64,000 bases of DNA from Pelagihabitans sp963760375 (GTDB lineage Bacteria > Bacteroidota > Bacteroidia > Flavobacteriales > Flavobacteriaceae). Shown here piece after piece: positions 35,365-43,791 of this stretch (positions are counted from its first letter, which is position 1; each line of letters opens with the position of its first letter). The position numbers and the translations under genes are program-made. Below the pieces are notes generated by a model. It was not told the origin of the DNA. It did not search any database and saw nothing but the letters and a program-made list of their open reading frames with translations. The stretch lies in NCBI GenBank assembly GCA_963760375.1, contig CAVXCS010000005.1, positions 1,054,001 to 1,118,000 of the forward strand. The letters are read 5' to 3'.

Positions 35365-36762
35365 TCAAAGCAAGGAGCCTACCATTTCCTCGGGCTTTAC
35401 CCAATCATCATAGTCTTCCGCGGTCACATAGCCCAGATTGATGGCTTCCTCTTTTAAGGTGGTTCCATTTTTATGGGCCGTATTGGCAATCTCCGCAGCC
35501 TTGTAATACCCGATTTTGGTATTTAATGCGGTGACCAACATCAGGGAGTTGTTGAGCAGTTGTTTGATGACCCCATAATTGGGTTCGATGCCCACCGCAC
35601 AATTGATGTCAAAACTCACGCAGGCATCGCCCAGCAGTTGTGCCGATTGCAATATATTGGCAGCCATCATCGGCTTGAATACATTTAATTCGTAGTGGCC
35701 CTGGGTACCACCGATCGTGACGGCCACATCATTGCCCATGACCTGTGCGCATACCATGGTCAAGGCCTCACACTGGGTGGGATTGACCTTTCCCGGCATA
35801 ATGGAGCTGCCTGGCTCATTGGCAGGGATAATGATTTCACCGATGCCCGAACGCGGACCGGAAGCCATCATGCGGATATCATTGGCGATTTTGTTGAGCG
35901 ATACGGCCAATTGTTTTAGTGCTCCGTGGCTTTCCACTATGGCATCGTGGGAAGCAAGTGCCTCGAATTTGTTCTTGGCGGTCTTTAAAGGCAGTCCCGT
36001 GAACGATGCCATATATTTTGCCACCAGTACGTCGTATCCTTTGGGGGTATTGAGTCCGGTCCCCACAGCAGTGCCCCCCAAAGCCATTTCGCTCAAATGG
36101 TCAAGTGTATTGTTCAAGGCCTTTAGTCCGTGGTCTAGCTGGGCCACATAGCCAGAAAATTCTTGCCCCAGGGTTAGGGGAGTGGCATCCATCAGGTGGG
36201 TACGCCCTATTTTGACCACTTTGGCGAATTCCTGCGATTTTTTGTGAAGGGTATTCCTCAATTGGGTCACCCCGGGAATCGTGGTATCCACTATCTTTTT
36301 ATAGGCTGCGATATGCATTCCCGTGGGAAAGGTATCGTTCGAAGATTGTGATTTGTTCACATCATCGTTGGGCTGTATCGTTTTTTCGCCTTCTCCTATC
36401 TTTTTTCCGGCAATTTCGTGGGCTCGGTTGGCAATCACTTCGTTAACGTTCATATTGCTCTGTGTGCCCGAACCGGTTTGCCATATGACCAAAGGAAATT
36501 GGTCATCGAATTTTCCTGCCAGTATTTCGTCACATACCTTGGCGATCAAATCCCTTTTTTCTTTTGTGAGCACGCCCAATTCACAATTGGTATAGGCTGC
36601 CGCTTTTTTGAGATAGGCGAAGCCGTAGATAATATCCAAGGGCATTGATGCCGATGGACCGATCTTAAAGTTGTTTCTGGAACGCTCTGTTTGGGCGCCC
36701 CAATATTTATCGGCTGGGACCTCAACGGTTCCCATGGTGTCTTTTTCAATTCTGAAGTTCAT
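35365..36762 (-). CDS. fumC: Class II fumarate hydratase
   Basis: A 465-residue homotetrameric TCA-cycle enzyme that interconverts fumarate and malate without iron-sulfur clusters. Conserved regions of the fumarase/aspartase superfamily are present: SGTQSNMNVNEVIANRA, KIGRTHLMDATPLTLGQE with the general acid His, and the signature GSSIMPGKVNPTQCEA carrying the catalytic Ser loop. Length and absence of an insertion fit FumC. A perfect TAnnTTTG -7 box lies 24 nt upstream. The gene is monocistronic between the coiled-coil protein and a small membrane protein. Confidence 0.97.
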   Translation of the reverse strand: MNFRIEKDTMGTVEVPADKYWGAQTERSRNNFKIGPSASMPLDIIYGFAYLKKAAAYTNCELGVLTKEKRDLIAKVCDEILAGKFDDQFPLVIWQTGSGTQSNMNVNEVIANRAHEIAGKKIGEGEKTIQPNDDVNKSQSSNDTFPTGMHIAAYKKIVDTTIPGVTQLRNTLHKKSQEFAKVVKIGRTHLMDATPLTLGQEFSGYVAQLDHGLKALNNTLDHLSEMALGGTAVGTGLNTPKGYDVLVAKYMASFTGLPLKTAKNKFEALASHDAIVESHGALKQLAVSLNKIANDIRMMASGPRSGIGEIIIPANEPGSSIMPGKVNPTQCEALTMVCAQVMGNDVAVTIGGTQGHYELNVFKPMMAANILQSAQLLGDACVSFDINCAVGIEPNYGVIKQLLNNSLMLVTALNTKIGYYKAAEIANTAHKNGTTLKEEAINLGYVTAEDYDDWVKPEEMVGSLL

Positions 36763-36785
36763 GATCGTTCATTTTTATAGGTTAA

Positions 36786-36793
36786 CAAAGGTA
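36786..36793 (-). promoter_or_regulatory. TAnnTTTG -7 box of fumC
   Basis: Read on the minus strand the sequence is TACCTTTG, an exact match, 24 nt before the fumC ATG. No clear -33 element. Confidence 0.45.
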
Positions 36794-36915
36794 AGGGATT
36801 GAAGGATTATTTATGAACCGCCCCATTTGAAAATTGGTTTCAACGGTTTTTTTTGGGAATAGATTTGTCTGATTCACCATTTTCAAAGTATATTTGTGGA
36901 ATCAAATTATAAAAA

Positions 36916-37089
36916 ATGTTTGAATTCGATCAGTATTTGGGATTTCTTGCCTTTTTGACCATCTTGACCATAGGTTTTTGGCTCATGATATTTTTATTGA
37001 CCTTTGTCGTGCCTTATTGGTTATTCGGTAATTTGATGGAAATGTACAAACAAAAACGTGCGGCCAAGCGTGCCGCGCGAAACGCATAA
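36916..37089 (+). CDS. Small single-span membrane protein, 57 residues
   Basis: The ATG at 36916 opens a 57-residue frame: MFEFDQYLGFLAFLTILTIG, continuing F-W-L-M-I-F-L-L-T-F-V-V-P-Y-W, then a basic tail MEMYKQKRAAKRAARNA. One long hydrophobic helix (about residues 8-36) with an amphipathic Lys/Arg-rich C-terminus suggests an inner-membrane protein with a cytoplasmic tail. An efficient terminator sits directly after the stop, and fumC diverges from it, so this looks like an independent small-protein gene. No family recognised. Confidence 0.6.
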   Translation: MFEFDQYLGFLAFLTILTIGFWLMIFLLTFVVPYWLFGNLMEMYKQKRAAKRAARNA

Positions 37090-37120
37090 AAAAAGGAGCC
37101 ATTTGGCTCCTTTTGTTTTT
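37087..37120 (+). terminator. Intrinsic terminator between convergent genes
   Basis: A 10-bp stem AAAAGGAGCC / GGCTCCTTTT with an ATTT loop and T-run on the + side and A-run on the other. It ends the small-protein gene and, in reverse, the outer-membrane barrel gene at 37129. Confidence 0.88.
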
Positions 37121-37128
37121 AAGGCCTT

Positions 37129-39612
37129 CTACGATCCTCCGCCCTCAAATTCCCCATCATCATCACCGCCGTTTCGTTGGTTGTTCCTATCCGACTTCTT
37201 TTTCTGGTTGAATCGATATATGAATGAGGCAGTGAACTGCCTTTCCCTCCATTGGAATTCATTGTCGGAGGTAAAAAACGGGGTGGTGGTAAACGATTGC
37301 CTTCTTCTCGAATTCAATAAATCCCTTACGCCCAACGATACGGTGGCATTATCGCCCAGAACGTCCTTGCTGAAGGCCAGATCCAATGAAAAAATACCCT
37401 TGTTTTCGGTTTGCGCGTTTTGCGATGGACCCCTATAAAATGCATTCGTTTGCCAATCTACCTTGCCGGGCAGGGAAACCTTGGAACTGAATCGCGAAAA
37501 CCAGCTTACGTTTTTGGCCCCAAAATCGACCCCATTGAAAAAGCCTGAAGAGTTGAACTGGAAAAAGTTGAAACTCATATTGAGACGTAACCATTTTTCA
37601 GGATTATAGAGCACTGCGGCCTCGGCCCCTATCCGCTCATTGTCGGATAAATTGATTGGGATCGACCGGATGATTCGGATTCCATCGGCGGTAACTTCCC
37701 CCGTTTCTTCCTGCACCCTTTCAAAGGAATCGGTCTCTTTCTGAAAGTATACGGAAGTGGTGAGCGTTAACTTGTCCCATCTTTTGAGATACCCCAGGTC
37801 AAAGGCGTTGGCAAAGGCTGGATTTAGATTCGGATTGCCCTGAAAAACGTTGGTCCTACTGGATCTGGAAGGAAATGGATTGATGAAGAAGCCCCTGGGC
37901 CTGTTTATCCTTCTATTATACCCCAAGGAAATATTTTCCTTTTCGTTCAATTCAAAAATAAGGTTCAGGGTCGGAAAGAGCCCCAAATAATTTTTATCAA
38001 AATTAAGAGCAACATCCTCTCCCAACAATTCTTGCAAGGCTGCAGCATCAAATTCAGAGCTGACCGCGCCCTTCAGCTGTGTGTTTTCCAATCTGAGCCC
38101 CAGTAAAAAAGAAAAATCCCCGAACTTATTTCCATATTGGGTATAAACGGCCGTGACGTTTTCATCGTAAGCAAAGGTATTGGTCAAATTTTGATTGATT
38201 TCAAATTGGCCGGTGATTTGATTCAATGTGTCCAATTTAAAATCGGTGATGGTTTCTTCATAATCGCCCCTGAACCCGGCTTCAAATTGCGAATCCCCAA
38301 TGGGCAAAACGTAATCGGCCTGTATCAAATATTCATTCTGCACTTCATTTTCAAAAACCCGTTCACTCGCCAGCAGTCTGTTGTCAGGAAAGGTATTGTT
38401 CTCCACGATGGTGGTAGGAACATCTTCCTTCCCATAGGAATATTGAAAATCGGCGGTCAATTTATGTCCTTCATCATTAAAGTTTGTGTTATAATTCAGG
38501 GACACCTGATAATTTCTATCGTCTTCATTTTCTTGTTCCCTGCGGAATGTCCTGCTGTCTACCTCCCCTAAAACGTAACGCTCACTGGTATTGGCCGTTA
38601 CGTCCTGTTCATCGGAGAAGCGACCGAAAAGACTACCAGTAACGGAAGATTTCTCGGTAAGAAAGTATTCCATTCCGAGGTTTACGTTAAAGGCTTTGTC
38701 CCTTCGCTGAATATCCCTTTCTTCGATAATTCGATCAAAGGCCCCGGCAAAATATCTGTTATCGAAAAACCCGTTTCCAGGTGGTTCACGAAAGGTATAC
38801 CCCAAGGTATTGAAGATATTGAACTTATCGGTTCGCAGGTTAACGTTTGAAGTGATCTGACTGGCAATGGGAAATCCCACACTGGTATTGATCGAGCCAT
38901 TGAAGCCCAATGTTTTTTCCTGTCTAAGGACAATGTTCAGGATTCCAGCAGTTCCTTCCGCGTCGTAGCGGGCAGAGGGACTGGTGATGACTTCCACCTT
39001 TTCAATGGCATCGGCAGGTAACTGTCTCAAGGCATCTGTTGAACCAAATCCGGCCAAGGCCGAGGGCCTTCCATTGATCAGTATTCTTACGTTATCATTT
39101 CCGCGCAGGCTGATGACCCCATCGACGTCGACGGAAACCGAAGGGATGTTGTTGAGGGCATCACTGATGTTGGCCCCACTGTTGGTGAGGTCCTTTCCTA
39201 CGTTGTAAACTTTTTTATCCAAACGAACTTCCACAGTGGTCCTTTCTCCGACCACTTCCACCCCTTCCAATTGGGCCACGTCCAAGCTTAGTTTGATGGT
39301 GCCCAAGTCTGTTGAGCTTGTGAAGTCACGATTGCTGAATTTGACAGATTTATAGGAAATGTATTCTATGCTTACATTATAGTTGCCAGGGGCGGCTTCC
39401 ACTTCCAACTTTCCATTGGCGTCCGAGATACCACCAGTGATTTTATCAGGGTTTGCTACACTTTGCAATACCAAAGTGGCATATTCCAAGGGAACTCCCG
39501 TTTCATTGTCCAATACTGTTCCCGTAATTTTTATCGGTGATTGCGCTTGTGGACCTTGAGCGAAACTTGTTAGGGTAAAGAGGAGTAGGGCAAGCGGGAA
39601 CAGTTTTTTCAT
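37129..39612 (-). CDS. Outer-membrane beta-barrel protein with CarboxypepD_reg and plug domains
   Basis: An 827-residue TonB-receptor-like protein. Signal peptide MKKLFPLALLLFTLTSFAQG; residues 28-115 form a carboxypeptidase-regulatory sandwich (PIKITGTVLDNETGVPLEYA); residues 120-235 a plug (VEVVGERTTVEVRLDKKVYN, SLRGNDNVRILINGRPSALA); the rest is a barrel of the outer-membrane barrel family type seen near response regulators and other Bacteroidota systems (ENTQLKGAVSSEFDAAALQE, YNRRINRPRGFFINPFPSRS). After the last strand there is an extra hydrophilic tail rich in Asn, Arg, Asp and Gly (KKKSDRNNQRNGGDDDG). The start at 39612 puts the signal peptide first; its ATG is 1 nt after the stop of the Spy-like gene. 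Substrate unknown. Confidence 0.85.
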   Translation of the reverse strand: MKKLFPLALLLFTLTSFAQGPQAQSPIKITGTVLDNETGVPLEYATLVLQSVANPDKITGGISDANGKLEVEAAPGNYNVSIEYISYKSVKFSNRDFTSSTDLGTIKLSLDVAQLEGVEVVGERTTVEVRLDKKVYNVGKDLTNSGANISDALNNIPSVSVDVDGVISLRGNDNVRILINGRPSALAGFGSTDALRQLPADAIEKVEVITSPSARYDAEGTAGILNIVLRQEKTLGFNGSINTSVGFPIASQITSNVNLRTDKFNIFNTLGYTFREPPGNGFFDNRYFAGAFDRIIEERDIQRRDKAFNVNLGMEYFLTEKSSVTGSLFGRFSDEQDVTANTSERYVLGEVDSRTFRREQENEDDRNYQVSLNYNTNFNDEGHKLTADFQYSYGKEDVPTTIVENNTFPDNRLLASERVFENEVQNEYLIQADYVLPIGDSQFEAGFRGDYEETITDFKLDTLNQITGQFEINQNLTNTFAYDENVTAVYTQYGNKFGDFSFLLGLRLENTQLKGAVSSEFDAAALQELLGEDVALNFDKNYLGLFPTLNLIFELNEKENISLGYNRRINRPRGFFINPFPSRSSRTNVFQGNPNLNPAFANAFDLGYLKRWDKLTLTTSVYFQKETDSFERVQEETGEVTADGIRIIRSIPINLSDNERIGAEAAVLYNPEKWLRLNMSFNFFQFNSSGFFNGVDFGAKNVSWFSRFSSKVSLPGKVDWQTNAFYRGPSQNAQTENKGIFSLDLAFSKDVLGDNATVSLGVRDLLNSRRRQSFTTTPFFTSDNEFQWRERQFTASFIYRFNQKKKSDRNNQRNGGDDDGEFEGGGS

Positions 39613-39613
39613 G

Positions 39614-40126
39614 TTATGATTTTGATTTCTTCTTTTTTCGTTTTTTCTTTTCCTTTTGGGTTTTTTGCAGGCCATTCTTTTGTAATTCCACAAAAGCTTC
39701 ATATTTCTCCAGGGGAAGTCCGGCTTTCAGTTCCTCATCCTGCATCAACGTAATTTTTTCCATACCCTCCCGCATTTTGTCAGGGCTCAATTTCAATATC
39801 TGCATCTCAATGCGCTGTTGAACATATTTTTTCAATACGGAACTCAATACGGCAGATTCAAAATCATTCAATTCCAAGGCTTCCGTGATGGCGGGCATCT
39901 CACCGTCTACCAGTTCCTCTGCCGTCTTGGGTTCGGGCGCCTGTTGGGTTTCCTGTGTTTGTGGTATGGCACTGCGCTGTCGGCCGTAACCATATCCATA
40001 ACCACTGCCGGAACCATATCCACGATTGCCATAACCGTATTGGGCACTGGCAACTGGCGCAGCTAACAAGAGGATGAACAGAAGGGTGAAAAATGGGTTG
40101 TAATTCAAATCAAAAATTGTTTTCAT
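39614..40126 (-). CDS. Secreted Spy/LTXXQ-like protein with Gly-Tyr repeat and polybasic tail
   Basis: A 170-residue exported protein directly before the barrel gene. Signal peptide (FFTLLFILLLAAPVASAQ); then a Gly-Tyr run (YGYGNRGYGSGSGYGYGYG); then a helical domain of about 100 residues (ITEALELNDFESAVLSSVLK, QILKLSPDKMREGMEKITLM) resembling the Spy/CpxP periplasmic fold of Bacteroidota; and a C-terminal Lys-rich tail KEKKKRKKKKSKS. A stop-to-ATG spacing of 1 nt shows coupling with the barrel gene. Start ATG at 40126 preferred to one 15 nt upstream. I infer a periplasmic accessory or chaperone for the barrel. Confidence 0.65.
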   Translation of the reverse strand: MKTIFDLNYNPFFTLLFILLLAAPVASAQYGYGNRGYGSGSGYGYGYGRQRSAIPQTQETQQAPEPKTAEELVDGEMPAITEALELNDFESAVLSSVLKKYVQQRIEMQILKLSPDKMREGMEKITLMQDEELKAGLPLEKYEAFVELQKNGLQKTQKEKKKRKKKKSKS

Positions 40127-40138
40127 GGTGTAAGACTT

Positions 40139-40146
40139 CAAAATTA
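40139..40146 (-). promoter_or_regulatory. TAnnTTTG -7 box of the Spy-like/barrel operon
   Basis: Minus-strand TAATTTTG, an exact match, 12 nt before the ATG at 40126. It supports that start over the ATG at 40141, which lies inside the box. Confidence 0.5.
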
Positions 40147-40297
40147 GACTAAGGTTTAAACGCGCTCGGTTAATTGTTTGTTAAAATCAAATAAACGCTA
40201 AACAAAATATATTTGGAATGCGTTAAAAATTTAAAAAAATCACTGTTAATGGGGGTTATGGACGGCGTCTTTGCGATCCGAAATCGTATTGATCAAC

Positions 40298-40648
40298 TCA
40301 TAAAGTTTTCATAAATTCTCGAACTTTATCTTCAGCCCGTCCAATAATTGCCCTATTTCCCTTGACCAAAATGGGACGCTCGATCAATTTTGGATTTTCG
40401 AGCAGAAGGTCGATGATCTCATCGCCCGAAAATTTCCGGTCACGGTACTTTTCTTTCCAAAGGGCCTCATTTTTACGGACAAGGGCTTCCGGGGCAATGC
40501 CCAATCGTTCTATAATTTGAAGCAATTCTGCTTTGGTGGGTATCTCTTTTTGATAATCGACCACTTGAAATGCTTCTCCCGACTGTGATACCATGCTCAA
40601 AGCGTTCCTTGATTTCTGACAACGTGGATTATGGAATATCTTGATCAT
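40298..40648 (-). CDS. ArsC/Spx-family glutaredoxin-fold protein
   Basis: A 116-residue arsenate-reductase-like protein. It starts MIKIFHNPRCQKSRNALSMV, with the active-site Cys of the NPRCxxSR motif, and ends near IERPILVKGNRAIIGRAED, with the conserved Arg-Pro loop. These features suggest a working glutathione/thioredoxin-linked reductase, or a member of the less specific YffB-like group; no ars regulator or arsenite pump is adjacent, so arsenic detoxification is not assured. ATG at 40648 preferred because an earlier start adds ten residues unlike the family. Confidence 0.85.
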   Translation of the reverse strand: MIKIFHNPRCQKSRNALSMVSQSGEAFQVVDYQKEIPTKAELLQIIERLGIAPEALVRKNEALWKEKYRDRKFSGDEIIDLLLENPKLIERPILVKGNRAIIGRAEDKVREFMKTL

Positions 40649-40777
40649 TGATAAAGGGTGATATGGGACGTGGCCCAATCCGATTTGGTTATCGTTAAAA
40701 CAATGCTAGCGGTTTATGTTTGTGATATCTGCTTGCAATTAATAAACAGTCTTGCTTCGTCGATTTCAGGTTTTGAA

Positions 40778-41882
40778 CTATTCGTTTTCGTCTGATTTTT
40801 GGCCCGTCATCATCAAATAGGCTTTTAGAAAGCTATTGATGTCCCCGTCCATAACGGCTTCCACGTTACTGGTTTCTTCCCCGGTTCGCACGTCTTTTAT
40901 CAACTTATAAGGTTGCATGGTGTAATTGCGGATCTGAGACCCCCATTCGATCTTCATTTTCGAAGATTCTATTTCCTTACGGGCTTCCATTTTCTTGCGG
41001 AGTTCGATTTCATATAATTGCGATTTTAGCATTTTAAGGGCCGTCGCCCGATTGTCGTGCTGGCTTCTTGAATCGGAACATGAAATTTGGATACCGGTAG
41101 GTTTGTGGTATAATTGTACCTTGGTTTCCACTTTGTTGACATTTTGACCGCCAGCCCCACTTGATCTCGCCGTGGTAATCTCAATATCTGCTGGGTTAAT
41201 GTCAATTTCTATACTGTCATCCACCAATGGATAAACATAAACCGATGCGAAAGAAGTATGCCTTTTCGCATTGCTGTCGAAGGGAGAAATGCGAACCAAA
41301 CGATGTACCCCGTTTTCGCCCTTCAACCAACCAAAGGCATAGTCGCCATCGATTTCAAGGGTCACGGTCTTTATTCCGGCCACATCACCTTCTTGATAGT
41401 TCAATTCTTTGACCGAAAAACGATTTTTTTCGCTCCACATCAGATACATACGCATCAGCATGGAGGCCCAATCACAGCTTTCCGTGCCTCCGGCACCGGC
41501 GGTTATCTGTATCACGGCCGAGAGTTCGTCACCTTCCTCGGAAAGCATGTTTTGGAATTCGAGATTTTCAATGGCCGTTTCAGCACGTTCATATTGTGCC
41601 ATAACCTCCTCATCGGAAATTTCGCCTTCTTTGCTGAATTCCATTAAAACCTCAAGGTCGCCCACCAAAGTTTTTGCTTCCTCGTATTGGTCTACCCACT
41701 TTTTTTTCGATTGGATAAAACGCATATGCTCCTGAGCCTCCTGTGGATTGTCCCAGAAGCCTGGATCTAAGGTTTTTTCCTGTTCGTTTTCTATTTCGAT
41801 CAACTTAGCATCTATGTCAAAGATACCTCCTTAACGCACCAAGACGCTCAATAAGTCCTTTCGATCGATCTATCGTCACCAT
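40778..41882 (-). CDS. prfB: Peptide chain release factor 2, made by programmed +1 frameshifting
   Basis: RF2 terminates at UGA and UAA. A short first frame from ATG 41882 encodes 21 residues (MVTIDRSKGLIERLGALRRY then L), where the codon CTT is followed by in-frame TGA. Skipping one base gives DIDAKLIEIENEQEKTLDPG and a total of 367 residues. Class I motifs are intact: GGQ in TARSSGAGGQNVNKVETKV and SPF, the UGA-reading tripeptide, in RLVRISPFDSNAKRH. Helical N-terminal domain and lengths are normal. Downstream-most start by conventional reading (41803) would drop the first helix. Gene product levels regulate the shift: low RF2 favours slipping. Confidence 0.96.
41816..41831 (-). promoter_or_regulatory. 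prfB recoding site (SD-like sequence, CTT TGA C)
   Basis: On the minus strand, AGGAGG (41831-41826), a 3-nt spacer TAT, and CTTTGAC (41822-41816) repeat the E. coli prfB recoding signal: internal Shine-Dalgarno-like element, slippery CTT, in-frame UGA followed by C. The shift skips one base so decoding resumes at GAC. Confidence 0.95.
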
Positions 41883-41948
41883 ATCGTATATTCTATTTTG
41901 CGTAAAAATAGCATTCTTTTGTAGTTTTGGGGATGCTTTGGGAAAAGA

Positions 41949-42806
41949 TTATTGCTGTTGCTGGCTCAAGACCTGAACCGTATGCCGGGTCTCGTTGGTG
42001 CCCTTGGAGCGTACTATGCCGCGTAGCGGGGAGCAATCCTTGTAGTCTTTACCGTGGCTCACCTTGATGTGATTGGTGCCGACCAGGATATCATTGGTCG
42101 GGTCAAAGCCTACCCAGCCCACAAAAGGAACATAGGATTCTACCCAAGCATGCATTTGGGAATCCCCGAAATAGCCATTGCCTTGATGAAGATAGCCCGA
42201 AACATACCTGGAGGGAATCCCGTTCAGCCGGGCGATGGCACAAAACAGATGTGCGAAATCCTGACAGACCCCATGACGCTTGTCTATAATCTCATCAACG
42301 GTGGTGTTCACATCGGTCACTCCCGTTTTAAAATAAATCTTTAAATAGGTCCAATGTTTCAACTCCTGAAGGTTTTCAAAAATTGATTTTGTGACATCAA
42401 AAAGGTAGATGTCATGGTGTTTTTGAGGAATCAAGGTATAGGGCGTTGGGGTCAAAAATGATTCAAAATCAACCTTAAAATCAAGTTTTCCAATTTTATT
42501 GTAAGCTTCCTTGGGATCTTTAGGAGGTTCAAAATCGAAGGGATTCACCTCCTTTTTGAGCAATGTGAAGGCGGCTTTGAATGATATTTCCTTGAATTGT
42601 TGTTTAGGGTGTATCCTTATGGTCGGAAAACCGTACCCATTGATGGAAAAATGATTGACGGCATTGATCGAATTGGTGAATTCAATACTGATAAATTCCT
42701 GGGAGGCATTGGTTTCCGGGATGATCAAGAATTGCCAATCGGCCTTATGAACCCAATGTTCATAACTGTTCTCGGCAGTGTAGATGATAGAATATGCTAA
42801 AGACAT
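41949..42806 (-). CDS. Transglutaminase-like (bacterial N-terminal plus core) protein of the alpha-E operon
   Basis: A 285-residue protein with a bacterial transglutaminase N-terminal beta domain (residues 1-140) and a papain-fold core. Catalytic triad residues can be placed: Cys in DKRHGVCQDFAHLFCAIARL, His in GDSQMHAWVESYVPF and Asp in WVGFDPTNDILVG. It follows the alpha-E and ATP-grasp genes on the same strand, 30 nt after alpha-E, as in a widely distributed three-gene group. In the published comparative-genomic hypothesis these partners make and trim a peptide or amide-linked product; direct biochemical proof is lacking to my knowledge. Confidence 0.92.
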   Translation of the reverse strand: MSLAYSIIYTAENSYEHWVHKADWQFLIIPETNASQEFISIEFTNSINAVNHFSINGYGFPTIRIHPKQQFKEISFKAAFTLLKKEVNPFDFEPPKDPKEAYNKIGKLDFKVDFESFLTPTPYTLIPQKHHDIYLFDVTKSIFENLQELKHWTYLKIYFKTGVTDVNTTVDEIIDKRHGVCQDFAHLFCAIARLNGIPSRYVSGYLHQGNGYFGDSQMHAWVESYVPFVGWVGFDPTNDILVGTNHIKVSHGKDYKDCSPLRGIVRSKGTNETRHTVQVLSQQQQ

Positions 42807-42836
42807 AATGTGCGAAGATATGCTATTGCCTTTATT

Positions 42837-43784
42837 CTAATAGTCAAAAAATTCCTTTTCCATTTTTTGGCTGATCTCGGATAAACTGCTCAGGATATTT
42901 TCAATGAAGGCTTGGATGTCACCTTCTATTTCTTCGATGAATTTATACTGGTATTCTGCCCTCACCTTGCCTACCAAAAATGAGGTTGAATTTCTATTGT
43001 AACGTTTGCTGGGATCCAAAACCTGGATATGGTCATAAACTTGATTTAAACTGTTCATGATCGATCTGGGACAATTGGGATTGAGAATCAAAAACTCCAA
43101 GGTCGAGATACTGGTGGGCTTCTTTTTGTAATACCTGCGCATCATGTCATAGGATTCGGCACATTTCAGCAAGGTGGTCCATTCAAAACTGTTGCCAAAC
43201 TTATCCCCATAACTCCCCTGGGCTTTTAGGGCATCATTATACTTGGCATTGATGATCCTGATCAATTGGGTGGCCCTTTCCATATTAACGCCCATCATGA
43301 TGATGGCATATATTTCATCATGTAACAAAGTGCCCCTGATTTTTCCCCTTAAGATGGACGACATTTCGGTAACATTCACCGTAAAATCGTGCAAACCATT
43401 TTTTACGAAGACTTCAGCAGGATAATTTAGCACATAATGGTAAAATTTATTGATCGATTCATAAAGTTCGGTAGAAATCAGGTCGCGGGCACTGTTCGCA
43501 TTTTCCCTGGCATATTTCACATTGTTGATGATCGAAAAGGGAAAATGGGGATCGAGTCCAATCTGATACAATACCGACTCTTCGTCAAGCACTTTCGACT
43601 CATCTTTAACAGGGTCACCGACCATAAAGAGCATCGACTGTAAGACGAATTGCCTGGATTGCGATAGTTCATTCGGCGCATCCAAGGATGAAAAATAATT
43701 CACGTTCAAGTATCGTGCGGTATGTTCTGAGCGTTCGATATAACGGCCCATCCAAAATAGGTTGTTGGCTACTCTTGCAAGCAT
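42837..43784 (-). CDS. Alpha-E domain protein
   Basis: A 315-residue all-helical protein (DUF403). It starts MLARVANNLFWMGRYIERSE, which is the family's most conserved helix with Arg, Asn and Glu, and continues with helices such as HARYLNVNYFSS-type and VNMERATQLIRIINAKYNDA. The domain nearly always accompanies a circularly permuted ATP-grasp protein and often a transglutaminase, as on both sides here (8 nt after ATP-grasp, 30 nt before transglutaminase). No enzymatic residues are known for it. Confidence 0.93.
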   Translation of the reverse strand: MLARVANNLFWMGRYIERSEHTARYLNVNYFSSLDAPNELSQSRQFVLQSMLFMVGDPVKDESKVLDEESVLYQIGLDPHFPFSIINNVKYARENANSARDLISTELYESINKFYHYVLNYPAEVFVKNGLHDFTVNVTEMSSILRGKIRGTLLHDEIYAIIMMGVNMERATQLIRIINAKYNDALKAQGSYGDKFGNSFEWTTLLKCAESYDMMRRYYKKKPTSISTLEFLILNPNCPRSIMNSLNQVYDHIQVLDPSKRYNRNSTSFLVGKVRAEYQYKFIEEIEGDIQAFIENILSSLSEISQKMEKEFFDY

Positions 43785-43791
43785 AGTTCGG

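Noticed and set aside
36787..37120. CRISPR, insertion sequence or attachment-site signals anywhere in the window
   Set aside because: I looked for direct repeats with spacers, transposase motifs and integrase genes; hairpins found are terminators. Range given is only an example of a terminator-rich stretch.
41803..41882. In-frame TGA in prfB considered as a mutation
   Set aside because: It is the normal recoding site, with AGGAGG, CTT, TGA and C all in place.
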